From positions 62,001 to 126,000 of the forward strand of contig CAZGAH010000001.1 in the NCBI GenBank assembly GCA_964523295.1: a stretch of 64,000 nt of DNA, given 5' to 3'. The notes under the pieces are model-generated. The model had not been told where the DNA came from. It did not search any database and saw only the letters and a list, made by a program, of their open reading frames with translations. Each line of letters starts with the position of its first letter. The stretch's first letter is position 1. The stretch comes from CAZGAH01 sp964523295. GTDB lineage: Bacteria > Desulfobacterota > Desulfovibrionia > Desulfovibrionales > Desulfovibrionaceae. The position numbers were made by a program, and so were the translations under genes. Below are positions 1 through 8,922 of the stretch, in pieces.

Positions 1-1
1 A

Positions 2-856
2 CGCGGGCCAAAAGGCTCGAAAGTAAACCTGACCATCCTGCACAAGGACACGAAAACTCCGGATCGCATTGCCATTGTCCGGGATACCATCCCGATCGTC
101 AGCGTGAAGAGCGACATAGTCGAAGACGGCTACGGCTACGTTCGCATCACCAAGTTCAACGAGCATACGACCGAAGAACTCCAGGTCGCCCTGAAAAAGC
201 TGGAAAAGAAAGGCCCGCTCAAAGGGCTGATCCTCGATTTGCGCAACAACCCCGGCGGGCTGCTCGATCAGGCTGTCAGCGTGTCCGACTTTTTTCTCAA
301 TGACGGGCTCATCGTACGCATTCAGGGAAAGAACGCCAACGCCAAAAAGGATTACAACGCCAAGGGCCAGTCCGTCGATATCGGCACCCCCATGGTGGTG
401 CTGATCAACGCCGGCTCCGCGTCCGCCTCGGAAATCGTCGCCGGCGCGCTGCAGGACCACAAACGGGCCATGCTCCTCGGCGAGCCCACCTTCGGCAAGG
501 GCTCGGTGCAGACCATCATCCCGCTTTCCGATGGCGGAGGCATGAAGCTGACCACAGCGTTATACTATACGCCGAGCGGTCGCTCCATCCAGGCCGAGGG
601 CATCCAGCCCGATCTCCTCATCCCCCTGGCCATGGTGTCCGAGGTGGAGGACATGGCCTTGCGTGAGCGCGATCTGAGCAATCATCTGGAAAAGACGGGC
701 AAGAAGAAAGACAAAAGCAGCAAAAAGCAGAACAAGAACGAACCGGAAACAGAGAGCGAAAAAATCAAGAAAATGCTCGAGGTGGACAACCAGCTGCGCA
801 TTGCCTTGCAGTTGGTGAAAAAGCAGCCCGTTGCCTCGTTCGCCAAAGGAAACTGA
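2..856 (+). CDS. C-terminal processing peptidase (S41), 5' truncated by window edge
   Basis: The frame is open from base 2, so the true start lies upstream of the window. The visible 284 residues begin at the end of a PDZ domain (RGPKGSKVNLTI), followed by the S41 protease core. The segment LRNNPGGLLDQAV is the usual S41 substrate-groove strand. GSASASEIVAGALQD carries the nucleophile serine, and GKGSVQ the catalytic lysine. The C-terminus after about residue 200 is a lysine-rich charged tail (KKKDKSSKKQNK) followed by a helix. Proteins of this family cleave C-terminal tails of periplasmic or envelope proteins. Its neighbour is a YibQ-like deacetylase; ctp and yibQ are commonly adjacent in Proteobacteria, often with an envC-like gene upstream, which would lie outside this window. 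A strong terminator follows the stop, so the two genes may not be fully cotranscribed. Confidence 0.93.
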   Translation, partial: RGPKGSKVNLTILHKDTKTPDRIAIVRDTIPIVSVKSDIVEDGYGYVRITKFNEHTTEELQVALKKLEKKGPLKGLILDLRNNPGGLLDQAVSVSDFFLNDGLIVRIQGKNANAKKDYNAKGQSVDIGTPMVVLINAGSASASEIVAGALQDHKRAMLLGEPTFGKGSVQTIIPLSDGGGMKLTTALYYTPSGRSIQAEGIQPDLLIPLAMVSEVEDMALRERDLSNHLEKTGKKKDKSSKKQNKNEPETESEKIKKMLEVDNQLRIALQLVKKQPVASFAKGN

Positions 857-927
857 TCCGGTACGCTGACCTGCGTCCAATTCGGCCAACGATTCACGCG
901 CAGGAAGGCAGGCAAGGAAGCGATTTC

Positions 928-967
928 AGGGCGCGGTTCGGGAACAGCCGGACCGCGCCCTGTTTTT
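928..967 (+). terminator. Rho-independent terminator after the S41 peptidase gene
   Basis: A stem of about 14 bp (928-941 pairs with 948-961, one G-T wobble) encloses a 6-nt loop and is followed directly by GTTTTTC. It lies 71 bases after the peptidase stop codon and upstream of the next gene, as expected for an intrinsic terminator. Confidence 0.85.
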
Positions 968-1012
968 CTGCGCCCGGGAATCACTGCTGAAAAAATGACG
1001 ACCTGAACTGAC

Positions 1013-2779
1013 ATGGTACGGCATCTTGCATCCCGCCGCTCGTGGCGCCTGTTCGCCGGTATCGGCCTCGTCCGGCGTACGCTTCTTCGATCCACGCCAG
1101 GGGCTACGGCTCTGCTGCTGACCCTGCTGCTGGCGGACGGCTTCGCGTACGCAGCGCTCCCGATACCGCCGGATGGCGCCGTTTTCGGGCTGGACCCTGC
1201 GGTTACCGCTTCTCCCGCCATACCCAGCGAAGCGCCGGAAAGTGACTTTGAAGACGAGGTCAGGCGTATCGACGCGGCCCTGGCTCTCGCGCTGGGTGCT
1301 GCTGCAGAGCCTCCCTGTCGCACGCGGCTGCTCGACGTGGGCCGGGGCGCCGCGCGACCGCAGGCAGATAGCCTTGAATCTTTGCAGACCATCGAAGTGG
1401 AATGTCCGGACGGGCCGGAGCGTCTCCTGGCCGTGTTCGGTGAACGGCTTCGGGAGCGTGGATCCAGCGCATCAGTAACCGCCGTGGCGCCGGACACCTG
1501 GGAAGTGCGCGTGCAACATCGCCTGACGCACCGGTTGCGCTTTCTTCCGCCAGGACAGGCGCATCCGCACGGGCAGCCAGCCGGCCAGGCACGACTGGTG
1601 CTGGTCATCGATGATCTGGGGGACAATCTAGCCGTTGCCCGGGAACTGACCCGATTCGCTTTTCCCGTCACCTTTGCGGTGCTGCCCCGGGCTCCGTATG
1701 CGAAGGATACCCTGCGTCTGGCCATGGCTGCGGGCAGGGAGGTCATCCTGCACCAGCCCATGGCTCCGATTCGCTATCCGGAAAATGATCCAGGGCCGGG
1801 GGCCCTGTTTCCGGGTATGGCCGACGATACCGTCACGCGCCTGGTCGAGGAAAATCTGGATATGCTCCCCGGCATTGTGGGCATGAACAACCACATGGGA
1901 TCGCGGTATACGCAGGACGTCCGGGGCATGAGTGCCGCGCTCGATGTGCTGCGCCGGCGTAACCTGTTCTTTCTCGACAGCGTCACCCATCCCGGCACCA
2001 AGGGCGGCCAGGTCGCCAGGACGCTGGGGTTGGCGCATCTGGAGCGCGATGTCTTTCTCGACGTCGAGCATGACGCGCGGTATGTCGTTTTCCAACTGCA
2101 AAAGGCCGAGAGCATTGCCTTGCGCAAAGGCCAGGCCGTGGCCATCGGGCATCCTTTTCCCACGACCATGCAGGGCTTGCGGCTCTGGAGTCGCAGCCGG
2201 AACGCCGCTGTCGCCATTGTCCCGCTCCGCGAACTGCTGAACGTCCAGGCTCCGCCGGTCAGGGTCGAGTCCCCGCCCGATCCGTCACCGCCGGCGTTAC
2301 CGACCCCGTCGTCCCCGGCTTGGGTCGTGAAGCCCGAGCCCGGCGTCTCGATTCCCCCCGTTGTCGCGCCCGCGGTCGAGACTCCGGCGCTACGCGACGA
2401 ACAGGGCCGACAGTCAATCGCGCCGCACGATCATCCGCGTGCGGCCCCGGCGATAAAAAGCAGTTTGCCGTCTCCCGCAGCCCCGGCAAAGCCCCGGTCA
2501 TCCGCACCGGCTGCCCCGCCGCACCCGCCGAAAGCGCCCCAAGGCTCAGCTCCGCCGGACGGCAGCGTACTCGATCATCTGTTCAAAAGCCTTGCACCCC
2601 AGGGACCGGATACGCAGTCCCCGGACAATACCCCGATGCCAGCCGTTCCCGGGCACGGCAGCACAGGTGGCCGGAAAACAGCTCCTGCCGCCCCGCGTCC
2701 CGCTTCCGGTTCAGCGGCTTCCCCTCGGGCAGGAGAGAAGACCGTGACGCCGGAGTGGGGGCTGACCGTGACGCCGTAA
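1013..2779 (+). CDS. Divergent polysaccharide deacetylase family protein (YibQ/DUF610)
   Basis: 588 residues. The first ~45 residues contain a hydrophobic stretch (LLLTLLLADGFAYA) consistent with a signal peptide or membrane anchor. Residues ~190-405 are a divergent polysaccharide deacetylase domain: LVLVIDDLG near its start, VTFAVLPRAPYA, EVILHQPM, and NNHMGS with a metal-site-like histidine, ending with AIGHPFP. The last ~180 residues are rich in proline and alanine and low in complexity, an unusually long tail for this family. A flexible periplasmic or wall-spanning linker is likely. Family members are thought to act on peptidoglycan or surface glycans; substrate is not known here. The start codon is ATG with only a weak ribosome site. 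Confidence 0.85.
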   Translation: MVRHLASRRSWRLFAGIGLVRRTLLRSTPGATALLLTLLLADGFAYAALPIPPDGAVFGLDPAVTASPAIPSEAPESDFEDEVRRIDAALALALGAAAEPPCRTRLLDVGRGAARPQADSLESLQTIEVECPDGPERLLAVFGERLRERGSSASVTAVAPDTWEVRVQHRLTHRLRFLPPGQAHPHGQPAGQARLVLVIDDLGDNLAVARELTRFAFPVTFAVLPRAPYAKDTLRLAMAAGREVILHQPMAPIRYPENDPGPGALFPGMADDTVTRLVEENLDMLPGIVGMNNHMGSRYTQDVRGMSAALDVLRRRNLFFLDSVTHPGTKGGQVARTLGLAHLERDVFLDVEHDARYVVFQLQKAESIALRKGQAVAIGHPFPTTMQGLRLWSRSRNAAVAIVPLRELLNVQAPPVRVESPPDPSPPALPTPSSPAWVVKPEPGVSIPPVVAPAVETPALRDEQGRQSIAPHDHPRAAPAIKSSLPSPAAPAKPRSSAPAAPPHPPKAPQGSAPPDGSVLDHLFKSLAPQGPDTQSPDNTPMPAVPGHGSTGGRKTAPAAPRPASGSAASPRAGEKTVTPEWGLTVTP

Positions 2780-2891
2780 ATACGGAGGCCCATAGTTGCT
2801 CCGGGGTAATCGCCTTGATCATTTGGACAATCAACTGTACAAGGCGCAGCTGGCGGCTATGGCCGTACACTTTTCTGCAAGGAGACGCCTC

Positions 2892-3311
2892 ATGATGGAA
2901 CGTACGCTGTCAATCATCAAACCCAACGCCGTGGAGAGCAATTCGAGCGGCGCAATCGTGAAAATGATTCAGGAATCCGGCCTGAAGATCGTGGCCATGA
3001 AAATGCTTCGCCTGAGCAAGGCGCAAGCCGAACAGTTTTATGCCGTGCATAATGACAAGCCGTTTTTCAAGAGCCTGACCGAATTCATGGCGTCCGGGCC
3101 GGTCATCGTATCCATTCTCGAAGGCGACAATGCTATCGTACGCTATCGCGAACTGATGGGTGCAACCGACCCGGCCAAAGCTGCCGAAGGCACGATACGC
3201 GTCCGCTACGGACAGGATGTCGAGAAAAACTCCGTGCATGGTTCCGATTCGGCGCAGAATGCCGCCGTGGAAACGGCATTTTTCTTCAATCAACTGGAGA
3301 TAGTCGGTTGA
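2892..3311 (+). CDS. ndk: Nucleoside diphosphate kinase
   Basis: 139 residues, the normal length for Ndk. It transfers the gamma phosphate from ATP to NDPs through a phosphohistidine. The protein begins with MERTLSIIKPNAV, and the active-site region NSVHGSDS contains the catalytic histidine near residue 116. ATG at 2892 is chosen because AAGGAG (2879-2884) lies 7 nt upstream; a second ATG at 2895 is also possible. The frame stays open upstream to 2796, but that extension has no family similarity. The stop codon overlaps the start of proC, so the two are translationally coupled. Confidence 0.97.
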   Translation: MMERTLSIIKPNAVESNSSGAIVKMIQESGLKIVAMKMLRLSKAQAEQFYAVHNDKPFFKSLTEFMASGPVIVSILEGDNAIVRYRELMGATDPAKAAEGTIRVRYGQDVEKNSVHGSDSAQNAAVETAFFFNQLEIVG

Positions 3312-4108
3312 GCGCTGTCACGATCGGCTGCATAGGCTGCGGCAACATGGGCGCGGCGATCATGCAGGGCGCCAGCGCCCTTGGGGATGTCGATCTTGTT
3401 GCCTTCGATATCGACAAGGCCAAGGTCGAGGCCCTGGCACAGAATCCCCGGATCAAGCCCGTGACCTCGACTCGCGAACTGGCGCAAGTCGCGGACTACA
3501 TCCTGCTCGCTGTCAAACCGCAACACTGCGACGCCCTGCTCCAGGCCCTCGCTCCGCATCTCCGGCCATCGCATACGCTGATCTCCATTGCCGCCGGAAT
3601 CCGTATTGCGCGGTTGAAGACCTTTTCCGATCATGCCTGTCCGGTCGTGCGCGTCATGCCTAACACGCCGGCCCTGGTGCAGCACGGGGTCTATGCCTTG
3701 TGTTTCGAGGATCCGGAGCTCGGCGCGGAGCGCATGGTCTTTCTGCGCAACCTGTTCGCCTCGCTCGGGCAGACGCACGAACTCGCCGAAAAGGATTTTG
3801 ACGCCTACACCGCGGTCATCGGCAGCGGCCCGGCCTATGTCTTCTATGTCATGGAGGCGCTCATCGAGGCGGCCGTCGCGTTGGGGTTGCCGCGACCCTC
3901 GGCAACGGAAATGGTCAAGGGACTTTTTTCCGGCTCCGCCCGTCTGGCCCAGGAAACACCGCTGCATCTGAGCCTGCTCCGCGAGATGGTTACGTCGCCC
4001 GCAGGCACAACCATCGCAGCGACCACGCTGCTCGACGAACGCGCTGTTCGCGGCGCAATTATCTCCGCAGTCAGGGCCGCCTGCGTCCGCAGCCGTGAAT
4101 TGGGTTGA
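3308..4108 (+). CDS. proC: Pyrroline-5-carboxylate reductase
   Basis: 266 residues. It reduces 1-pyrroline-5-carboxylate to proline with NAD(P)H. The N-terminal Rossmann motif is GCIGCGNMGAAI. The central segment VMPNTPALV and the C-terminal family signature region (GLFSGSARL ... LREMVTSPAGTT) are present. It starts with TTG at 3308, overlapping the ndk TGA stop by four bases (TTGA). Followed by a strong hairpin terminator, so ndk-proC look like the end of an operon. Confidence 0.96.
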   Translation: MSAVTIGCIGCGNMGAAIMQGASALGDVDLVAFDIDKAKVEALAQNPRIKPVTSTRELAQVADYILLAVKPQHCDALLQALAPHLRPSHTLISIAAGIRIARLKTFSDHACPVVRVMPNTPALVQHGVYALCFEDPELGAERMVFLRNLFASLGQTHELAEKDFDAYTAVIGSGPAYVFYVMEALIEAAVALGLPRPSATEMVKGLFSGSARLAQETPLHLSLLREMVTSPAGTTIAATTLLDERAVRGAIISAVRAACVRSRELG

Positions 4109-4182
4109 GCATTATCCCGGACAAAGGGTTTCACGTCGTCACAGTTGAGGAAAAACGGCGCGTACGCACGGTATGACGCTGA

Positions 4183-4226
4183 AAACAGAAACAGCGCAAT
4201 GCTTATCGCTTGCGCTGTTTCTGTTT
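4183..4226 (+). terminator. Hairpin terminator after proC
   Basis: A perfect 17-bp inverted repeat (4183-4199 with 4210-4226) has a 10-nt loop that can pair further. The descending arm ends in a T-rich stretch (CTGTTT) and the ascending arm begins with four A, so it could work in both directions. It lies about 75 bases after proC. Confidence 0.75.
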
Positions 4227-4605
4227 CACGGGCGGTTTATGTTGAGCAAGCCCTGTATTTACGTGCTGACAGCCCTTGTCGTGCTTCGTTTCTACGTCAA
4301 TCCATCGCCTTCGTCCGTGCCGGAGGGCTGGGGGGGGGGATGCCCTCCGGCGCAGACGATGACTTTTCCTGGTTTTCCCAATCCGGTCCGTTTTCCATAG
4401 AGCAGCGGGGGGGACTTGGCGTTGTGCCAAGGTTCTGCTCAGTGCTTTTCCGGATCATCGTGGGGGGGGCCACAACGGAAAACCTGAGTCCATAATAGCA
4501 ATCATCATGCCAGACGGGGTGTTTGTTTTTACTTTTTTTAACCTGTTTATTTAATTAGTATATTCAGTTTGTGGCGTTGCCTTGGTTATCGGCTGGAGCC
4601 GGATT

Positions 4606-4660
4606 GGGCGATATCGGGCGAAACTGCGCGCGTGAATACGAGCAGTGCGCGATATCGCCC
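4606..4660. repeat. 11-bp inverted repeat downstream of the thiC-like gene
   Basis: GGGCGATATCG (4606-4616) is exactly complementary to 4650-4660, with further short pairings inside the 33-nt loop. On the plus strand it is followed by GTTTTATT. On the minus strand, the direction of the thiC-like gene, there is no T run, so its role as a terminator for that gene is uncertain. Confidence 0.5.
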
Positions 4661-4727
4661 GTTTTATTGCCCATCGACAGTGCGTTTGGATATCTTCCGC
4701 GACCATGTCAGGAAACATTTGTTCAGC

Positions 4728-6002
4728 TCAGCTCAGATCGGCATCGAGCATACGCAGCGCGCAGAACTTGCCGCACATGGCGCACTCGCGTTCCTGGGCA
4801 TGGGCCTGGCGGCGTTGGCGGACCATGTCCGGATCGAGGGCCAGCCCGGCCATAGCCTCCCAGTCCAGGCTCTTTCGCGCAAGCGAGAGCTGCAGGTCCC
4901 GATCCAGGGCCGGTGGCCGTCGCAAGGCGACCTCGGCGCTTTGTGCTGCGATGCGGGATGCCATGATGCCCATGCGAATATCATCGGCCGTGGGCAGGGT
5001 GAGGTGTTCGGCCGGCGTCACGTAGCAGAGAAAATCCGCTCCGTACAGGCCAGCCAGGGCGCCGCCTATCGCCGCGCCGATATGGTCATATCCCGGGGCG
5101 GAGTCTGTGGTCAGCGGCCCGAGCACGTACAGGGGCGCGCGCGTCAGGCATTTGATGCCCTGAATCTGGCTCTGCACGAGGTGCAGGGGGACGTGTCCGG
5201 GGCCTTCGATCATGGCCTGAACGCCCTTGGCCCGAGCCCTGGCCGCCAGTTCGGCCAGCACGACGACTTCTTCCCACTGCGCCGGATCCCCGGCGTCCGC
5301 CCCGGCGCCCGGGCGCAGACCGTCGCCCAGGCTCAAGACGACATTGTGCGCCAGGGCAATGTCCAGCAATTCGTCATAGCGTTCGAGCAGGGGGTTTTCC
5401 TTGTGGTTTTTGGCCATCCAGCGGGCCAGCAGCGAACCGCCGCGCGAAACGATGCCCATGACGCGGGCATCGCCGCCGGCCAGAGCGGCTGCCCGGGCGG
5501 TGACGCCGCAGTGAACGGTCATGAAGTCCACTCCCTGGACTGCCTGGCGGGCGATTTCATCGAGCAACTCGTCTCCGCTCATTTCCGCGGGATCGCGTTG
5601 CCTGGACAGATAGCGCTGTGCCACGGCGTAGATGGGAACCGTCCCCAAGGGCAAGTGCGTGGAGTCGAGCATCCGGCAGCGGATGGTGTCCAGATCGCCG
5701 GCCGTGGAGAGGTCCATGACCGTATGCGCGCCATATTTTTCGCAGAGTTGGAGTTTTTCCTGTTCTGCCGTCTCGTCGTTGATCAGGGGGGAGGTGCCGA
5801 TATTGGCGTTGATCTTGATTCCGGCCGGTTGGCCGATAAGTGTCGGATTGACTCCCCGGTGCGCGGGGTTGGCGAGCAGAACCATGGTTCCCTGCTGGAT
5901 TCCATGGAGAATTTCCGTCGTGGCAAGCGCCTCACGCGTCGCCAGCGCAGGCAGGGCGGCATCCAGGATGCCTTTCAGGGCCGAATTGCGTTCCGTCAAC
6001 AT
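4728..6002 (-). CDS. thiC: ThiC-family radical-SAM enzyme (HMP-P synthase, or 5-hydroxybenzimidazole synthase paralogue)
   Basis: 424 residues when started at ATG 6002, which has AAGGAG 9 nt upstream; an in-frame ATG at 6077 lacks a ribosome site. ThiC converts aminoimidazole ribotide to the thiamine pyrimidine; the paralogue BzaF makes 5-hydroxybenzimidazole for cobamides. The protein shows IKINANIGTS near the N-terminus, DLSTAG, a central MTVHCG, EGPGHVP, and a C-terminal cysteine cluster ECAMCGKFC. The cysteine spacing is C-x2-C-x3-C, one residue shorter than the C-x2-C-x4-C of E. coli-type ThiC. The short length and this spacing resemble the shorter ThiC/BzaF group of anaerobes as I know it, so the exact product is uncertain. 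I see no TPP riboswitch in the 235 bases upstream and no other thiamine or cobalamin gene nearby. Confidence 0.85.
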   Translation of the reverse strand: MLTERNSALKGILDAALPALATREALATTEILHGIQQGTMVLLANPAHRGVNPTLIGQPAGIKINANIGTSPLINDETAEQEKLQLCEKYGAHTVMDLSTAGDLDTIRCRMLDSTHLPLGTVPIYAVAQRYLSRQRDPAEMSGDELLDEIARQAVQGVDFMTVHCGVTARAAALAGGDARVMGIVSRGGSLLARWMAKNHKENPLLERYDELLDIALAHNVVLSLGDGLRPGAGADAGDPAQWEEVVVLAELAARARAKGVQAMIEGPGHVPLHLVQSQIQGIKCLTRAPLYVLGPLTTDSAPGYDHIGAAIGGALAGLYGADFLCYVTPAEHLTLPTADDIRMGIMASRIAAQSAEVALRRPPALDRDLQLSLARKSLDWEAMAGLALDPDMVRQRRQAHAQERECAMCGKFCALRMLDADLS

Positions 6003-6236
6003 GGGTACAATCTCCTTGAGCGTGACCTGCGCGCGCGTACGCGGCACGGGCCGTTGTGTCGATGTGGCGATTTTCATACGCCGCGCGCGCTCAGGCGTCC
6101 ACCATTTCCTGTTGCGTGCGTTGCGTGCGATCTGTCAGTCCTGATCGGTTGTCCCCGGCAGCGTTCTCGTCTATCGTTCCGATCTGGAGGACCGGCAGCA
6201 GCGCGTCATTTTTTCCTTTCATTCGGAGCATCGACA

Positions 6237-6686
6237 ATGAAAAAAATTCTGCTTCCCGTCGATTTCACCGCGGCCACGCACGCCGCGGCGGAGGCCGCCA
6301 TCGATCAGGCCCTGGCCTTCGGGGCAGAAATCGTAGTGCTGCACGTGGCCGAGCCCGATCCCGATTTTGTCGGCTACGACCCCGGGCCGCAATACGTGCG
6401 CGACACCGTAGCCGACGAGTTGCGCTCGGAGCGCAAAGAGCTGGTTTACCTGCGCGAGCGGATGGAAGCCAGAGGCGTAGTCGTCAAAAGCCGCATCATT
6501 CAGGGCGCCACGGTGGAAAAAATACTGGCCGAGGCCGAGCGCAGTCAGGCCGACCTCATCGTGCTCGCTCATCATCCCGCTGGATTGCTCCAGCGGCTCT
6601 GGCGCGGAAGCGTCAGCGAGGAACTGCTCAGGCAGGCGCCATGCCCCTTGCTGATCATACCCGGCCCGCGGGCCGGGAGAACGTAG
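6237..6686 (+). CDS. Universal stress protein, UspA family
   Basis: 149 residues, a single Usp domain. It begins MKKILLPVDFT and ends with the nucleotide-binding segment WRGSVSEELLRQAPCPLLIIP. The first glycine of the usual G-x2-G-x9-G(S/T) motif is replaced (HHPAG), so ATP binding may be altered. ATG 6237 is supported by GGAG 8 nt upstream. The frame stays open far upstream to 4569, but that stretch is antisense to the thiC-like gene and is not coding. The gene converges on the membrane glycosyltransferase gene. Confidence 0.92.
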   Translation: MKKILLPVDFTAATHAAAEAAIDQALAFGAEIVVLHVAEPDPDFVGYDPGPQYVRDTVADELRSERKELVYLRERMEARGVVVKSRIIQGATVEKILAEAERSQADLIVLAHHPAGLLQRLWRGSVSEELLRQAPCPLLIIPGPRAGRT

Positions 6687-6747
6687 CGAACGAACGGTGA
6701 TTCTCGATTGTCTGGCGTCGCCTCGGCATCCGCGCTGAATATGGCGG

Positions 6748-8442
6748 TCAGAGCCGGTCGTTGCGCACGTAGATACGTACGCCCTCGATGTCGTTGACCT
6801 GGGTATAGTGCCGGGCAATGAGCGCGGCGAGCTCGGGGAAGATTTCGTGGCCGTATCGCTCGCGATCCTGGAAACCAAAATTGCCCGGACCTACGGCGTC
6901 GAGAAAAACTGGCGGCTGGCTGGTGCTGAAGTCCTTGAGATAGCGTTGACGATAATAGACCTGCTGAGGGCCGGGCTGAATCTGGCGGTCGGTATGCCCC
7001 TCGCGCGTGGCCTGATGCATCCCGGTCTGGACGTAATAGAGGGGCATCCAGCCCCAGACCGACATGGCCTCGTCAGGACGCGCAAAGGCCTGAATCTGTC
7101 GGGCCACGGGGCTTGTAATGTTGTCCCGGTATCGGGAAACAGCGGCCACGTAGGGATTGGGTTGCAGCGTCCAGAACACTACTTGCGGCATCAGACACAA
7201 GGCGACGAACAATGCCAAATACTGGCAGAAAAAGGCCTTTCGGCGTTCCGGAAACCACAGCAACTCATACTGCCTGGCCAGCATCGCCCCGGCAAGCGCG
7301 CTTAAGGGCACGACCATCAGGACCAGATAGTGGGTCAGCGTACGCTTGGCCAGCACATACGACAGCCAGGTGCTCAGAACCCAGCCCGCGAAGAGGAGCA
7401 GCAAGCGGAGTCCGCCAGTCCGGAAGCGCATCGCTATGGGCAACGAGGTCAGAATGAAGCCGAACGTCCCGGTGAAGGCCCGCCATTCAGACTCGTTCGT
7501 GCGAAGTACGAAATCGAAATAGCCAACGCGGGACCAGGTCTCCTGGGCATAGGAGATGTTGTTCACGACGTACGATTGCCAAAAGTCCCCGAAGGCGCCG
7601 AAAGCGAGCAGAAGAGCGGCTACCGCCAGCGGATAGCTCAGCAGCCCCAGGCCCAGGGCGCCGAGGTCCTGGCGTCGCGTCGCTCGGGTCCCCTCGCTCG
7701 ACCAGAGCACCCGACCACAGGTAAACAACACCAGCCAGGCCGACATCGGGGCGACCTGAAGCTTGGCAAAGGGCGCGCATCCCAGAAAGAGACCGGCCAG
7801 GACCAGTCCGGTCGTCCGGCCCTGGCTACCCGGCCCGCGCGCCATGCCGGCGCAAAGCGCGGCCAGGCCCAGGCAGAGCAGGGCCATTGGGGCGTGCTCG
7901 CTGGTATAATGGACGAAATCCCAGTAGGTGGCAAACGAGAAAAAAAGCACGGCCGGCAGGATCGCAGTACGGGCCACAGATTCGGTAACGGACTGGCGGA
8001 ATGCGTAATACAAGGCCAGCAGGCTCGTTGCCAGCAACAGCACACCGACAATACGCGCAGTCATAAAATTGATGGGAGCGCCAAACAACGCCGGAAGCAG
8101 GAGCACATAATCGTTGAGCGGGCCGGTCGTCGTGCCGTCGACGGAATGATAAAAAATTGGATGTTTCAGCAATGTCAATGCGCCAGCCATCATCTGGCAC
8201 TCGTCCATGTTCCAGAGATCACCCATAAAGAACACGGGCCAGCGCCCGGCATAGAGCACCAGCAGAACACAGACGCCGAAAAACAGACAGGAAAATTTGC
8301 TGTGACGGGCCTCCTTGTCGCGCCAGTCCTTTATCCATGCCCGAACGACCGAGACGATCAGCAGCGCCAGGGCCGCCCAGACCACGGCCCGGTATCGCCC
8401 GGGCGAGGCGGCAAGCCAGTACATGATGGAATGAACCTGCAT
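6748..8442 (-). CDS. Membrane glycosyltransferase, GT39/ArnT-like (GT-C fold)
   Basis: 564 residues with about 11-12 hydrophobic segments over the first ~430 residues and a soluble C-terminal domain of ~130 residues. An acidic loop after the second membrane helix (MGDLWNMDECQM) sits where GT-C enzymes place their catalytic acidic residues. The segment GPLNDYVLLLP resembles the ArnT/PMT first-loop region. Such enzymes transfer sugars from polyprenyl-phosphate donors at the periplasmic face. The acceptor is unknown. A similar-sized membrane protein lies at 55123-56736. Start ATG 8442 follows a purine-rich stretch; the upstream region has a possible -10 (TATATA) near 8484-8490. Confidence 0.75.
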   Translation of the reverse strand: MQVHSIMYWLAASPGRYRAVVWAALALLIVSVVRAWIKDWRDKEARHSKFSCLFFGVCVLLVLYAGRWPVFFMGDLWNMDECQMMAGALTLLKHPIFYHSVDGTTTGPLNDYVLLLPALFGAPINFMTARIVGVLLLATSLLALYYAFRQSVTESVARTAILPAVLFFSFATYWDFVHYTSEHAPMALLCLGLAALCAGMARGPGSQGRTTGLVLAGLFLGCAPFAKLQVAPMSAWLVLFTCGRVLWSSEGTRATRRQDLGALGLGLLSYPLAVAALLLAFGAFGDFWQSYVVNNISYAQETWSRVGYFDFVLRTNESEWRAFTGTFGFILTSLPIAMRFRTGGLRLLLLFAGWVLSTWLSYVLAKRTLTHYLVLMVVPLSALAGAMLARQYELLWFPERRKAFFCQYLALFVALCLMPQVVFWTLQPNPYVAAVSRYRDNITSPVARQIQAFARPDEAMSVWGWMPLYYVQTGMHQATREGHTDRQIQPGPQQVYYRQRYLKDFSTSQPPVFLDAVGPGNFGFQDRERYGHEIFPELAALIARHYTQVNDIEGVRIYVRNDRL

Positions 8443-8650
8443 CGACCTGCCTCTCCCTTATCCGCGTCGCTGAGCCGAAGTGTTTATATAATTCCCGACA
8501 ACTGAGACTCTCATTCCGACGCCTTCTCCTGTCTTGAGTATAGACGATTAAAACATAACGCTGAATACGCTTGACGTAATTTTATATTCAGGGTACGTCT
8601 CCTGCCTGTGCAGCGTCGGATTGGTTTTTTTATTCTTCGGAGACTCGAAC

Positions 8651-8887
8651 GTGCCACCTGAGCAGAACACCTCGTCGTTAATTCTTGATCTTGGTAAGGT
8701 CGACCAGGGGACGGCAATACGAACCTGGATGGCCTATCATAATGTCAAGTTGAAGGATCTCGCTGGTCGGATCGGCGTCAGCGCCTCTACCATTTCCCGA
8801 ATTCTTGCCGGTAAAAGGCGTCCTGCCAAGCTGACAGACAGCCTCGTCTCCATGGGCTTTCCTCCCGAACTGCTTCAGGAGGACTGA
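8651..8887 (+). CDS. Small XRE-family helix-turn-helix protein
   Basis: 78 residues starting at GTG 8651, which has GGAG (8639-8642) 8 nt upstream; the frame is open a little further 5'. The helix-turn-helix is LKDLAGRIGVSASTISRILAGKRRP at roughly residues 33-57, shown here as LAGRIGVS (helix 2) and STISRILAG (recognition helix). There is no obvious partner domain. It lies between two minus-strand polysaccharide genes and converges on asnB, so it may be a local regulator; the target is unknown. Confidence 0.8.
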   Translation: MPPEQNTSSLILDLGKVDQGTAIRTWMAYHNVKLKDLAGRIGVSASTISRILAGKRRPAKLTDSLVSMGFPPELLQED

Positions 8888-8922
8888 CCGCGTTCGCGTT
8901 GGCGGCTCTCCCTGGTTGTGCG

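Larger units (their letters stand above)
4109..4727. other. 619-bp gene-free region with poly-G tracts and inverted repeats
   Basis: I see no convincing gene. Open frames here (for example 4145-4495 plus strand) have no recognisable protein features. The region holds the proC terminator, three G tracts (4330-4339, 4407-4413, 4462-4469), a 10-bp inverted repeat (4319-4328 with 4342-4351) that places the longest G tract in its loop, an AT-rich stretch around 4510-4570, and an 11-bp inverted repeat at 4606-4660. It separates converging proC and thiC-like transcription. Confidence 0.6.

Noticed and set aside
4569..6236. Long plus-strand open frame continuous with UspA
   Set aside because: It is antisense to the thiC-like gene, has no family features, and UspA has its own ATG with a ribosome site at 6237.
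6003..6236. Possible TPP riboswitch upstream of the thiC-like gene
   Set aside because: No match to the conserved CTGAGA and ACC-TGATCTGG-type segments was found on the minus strand.
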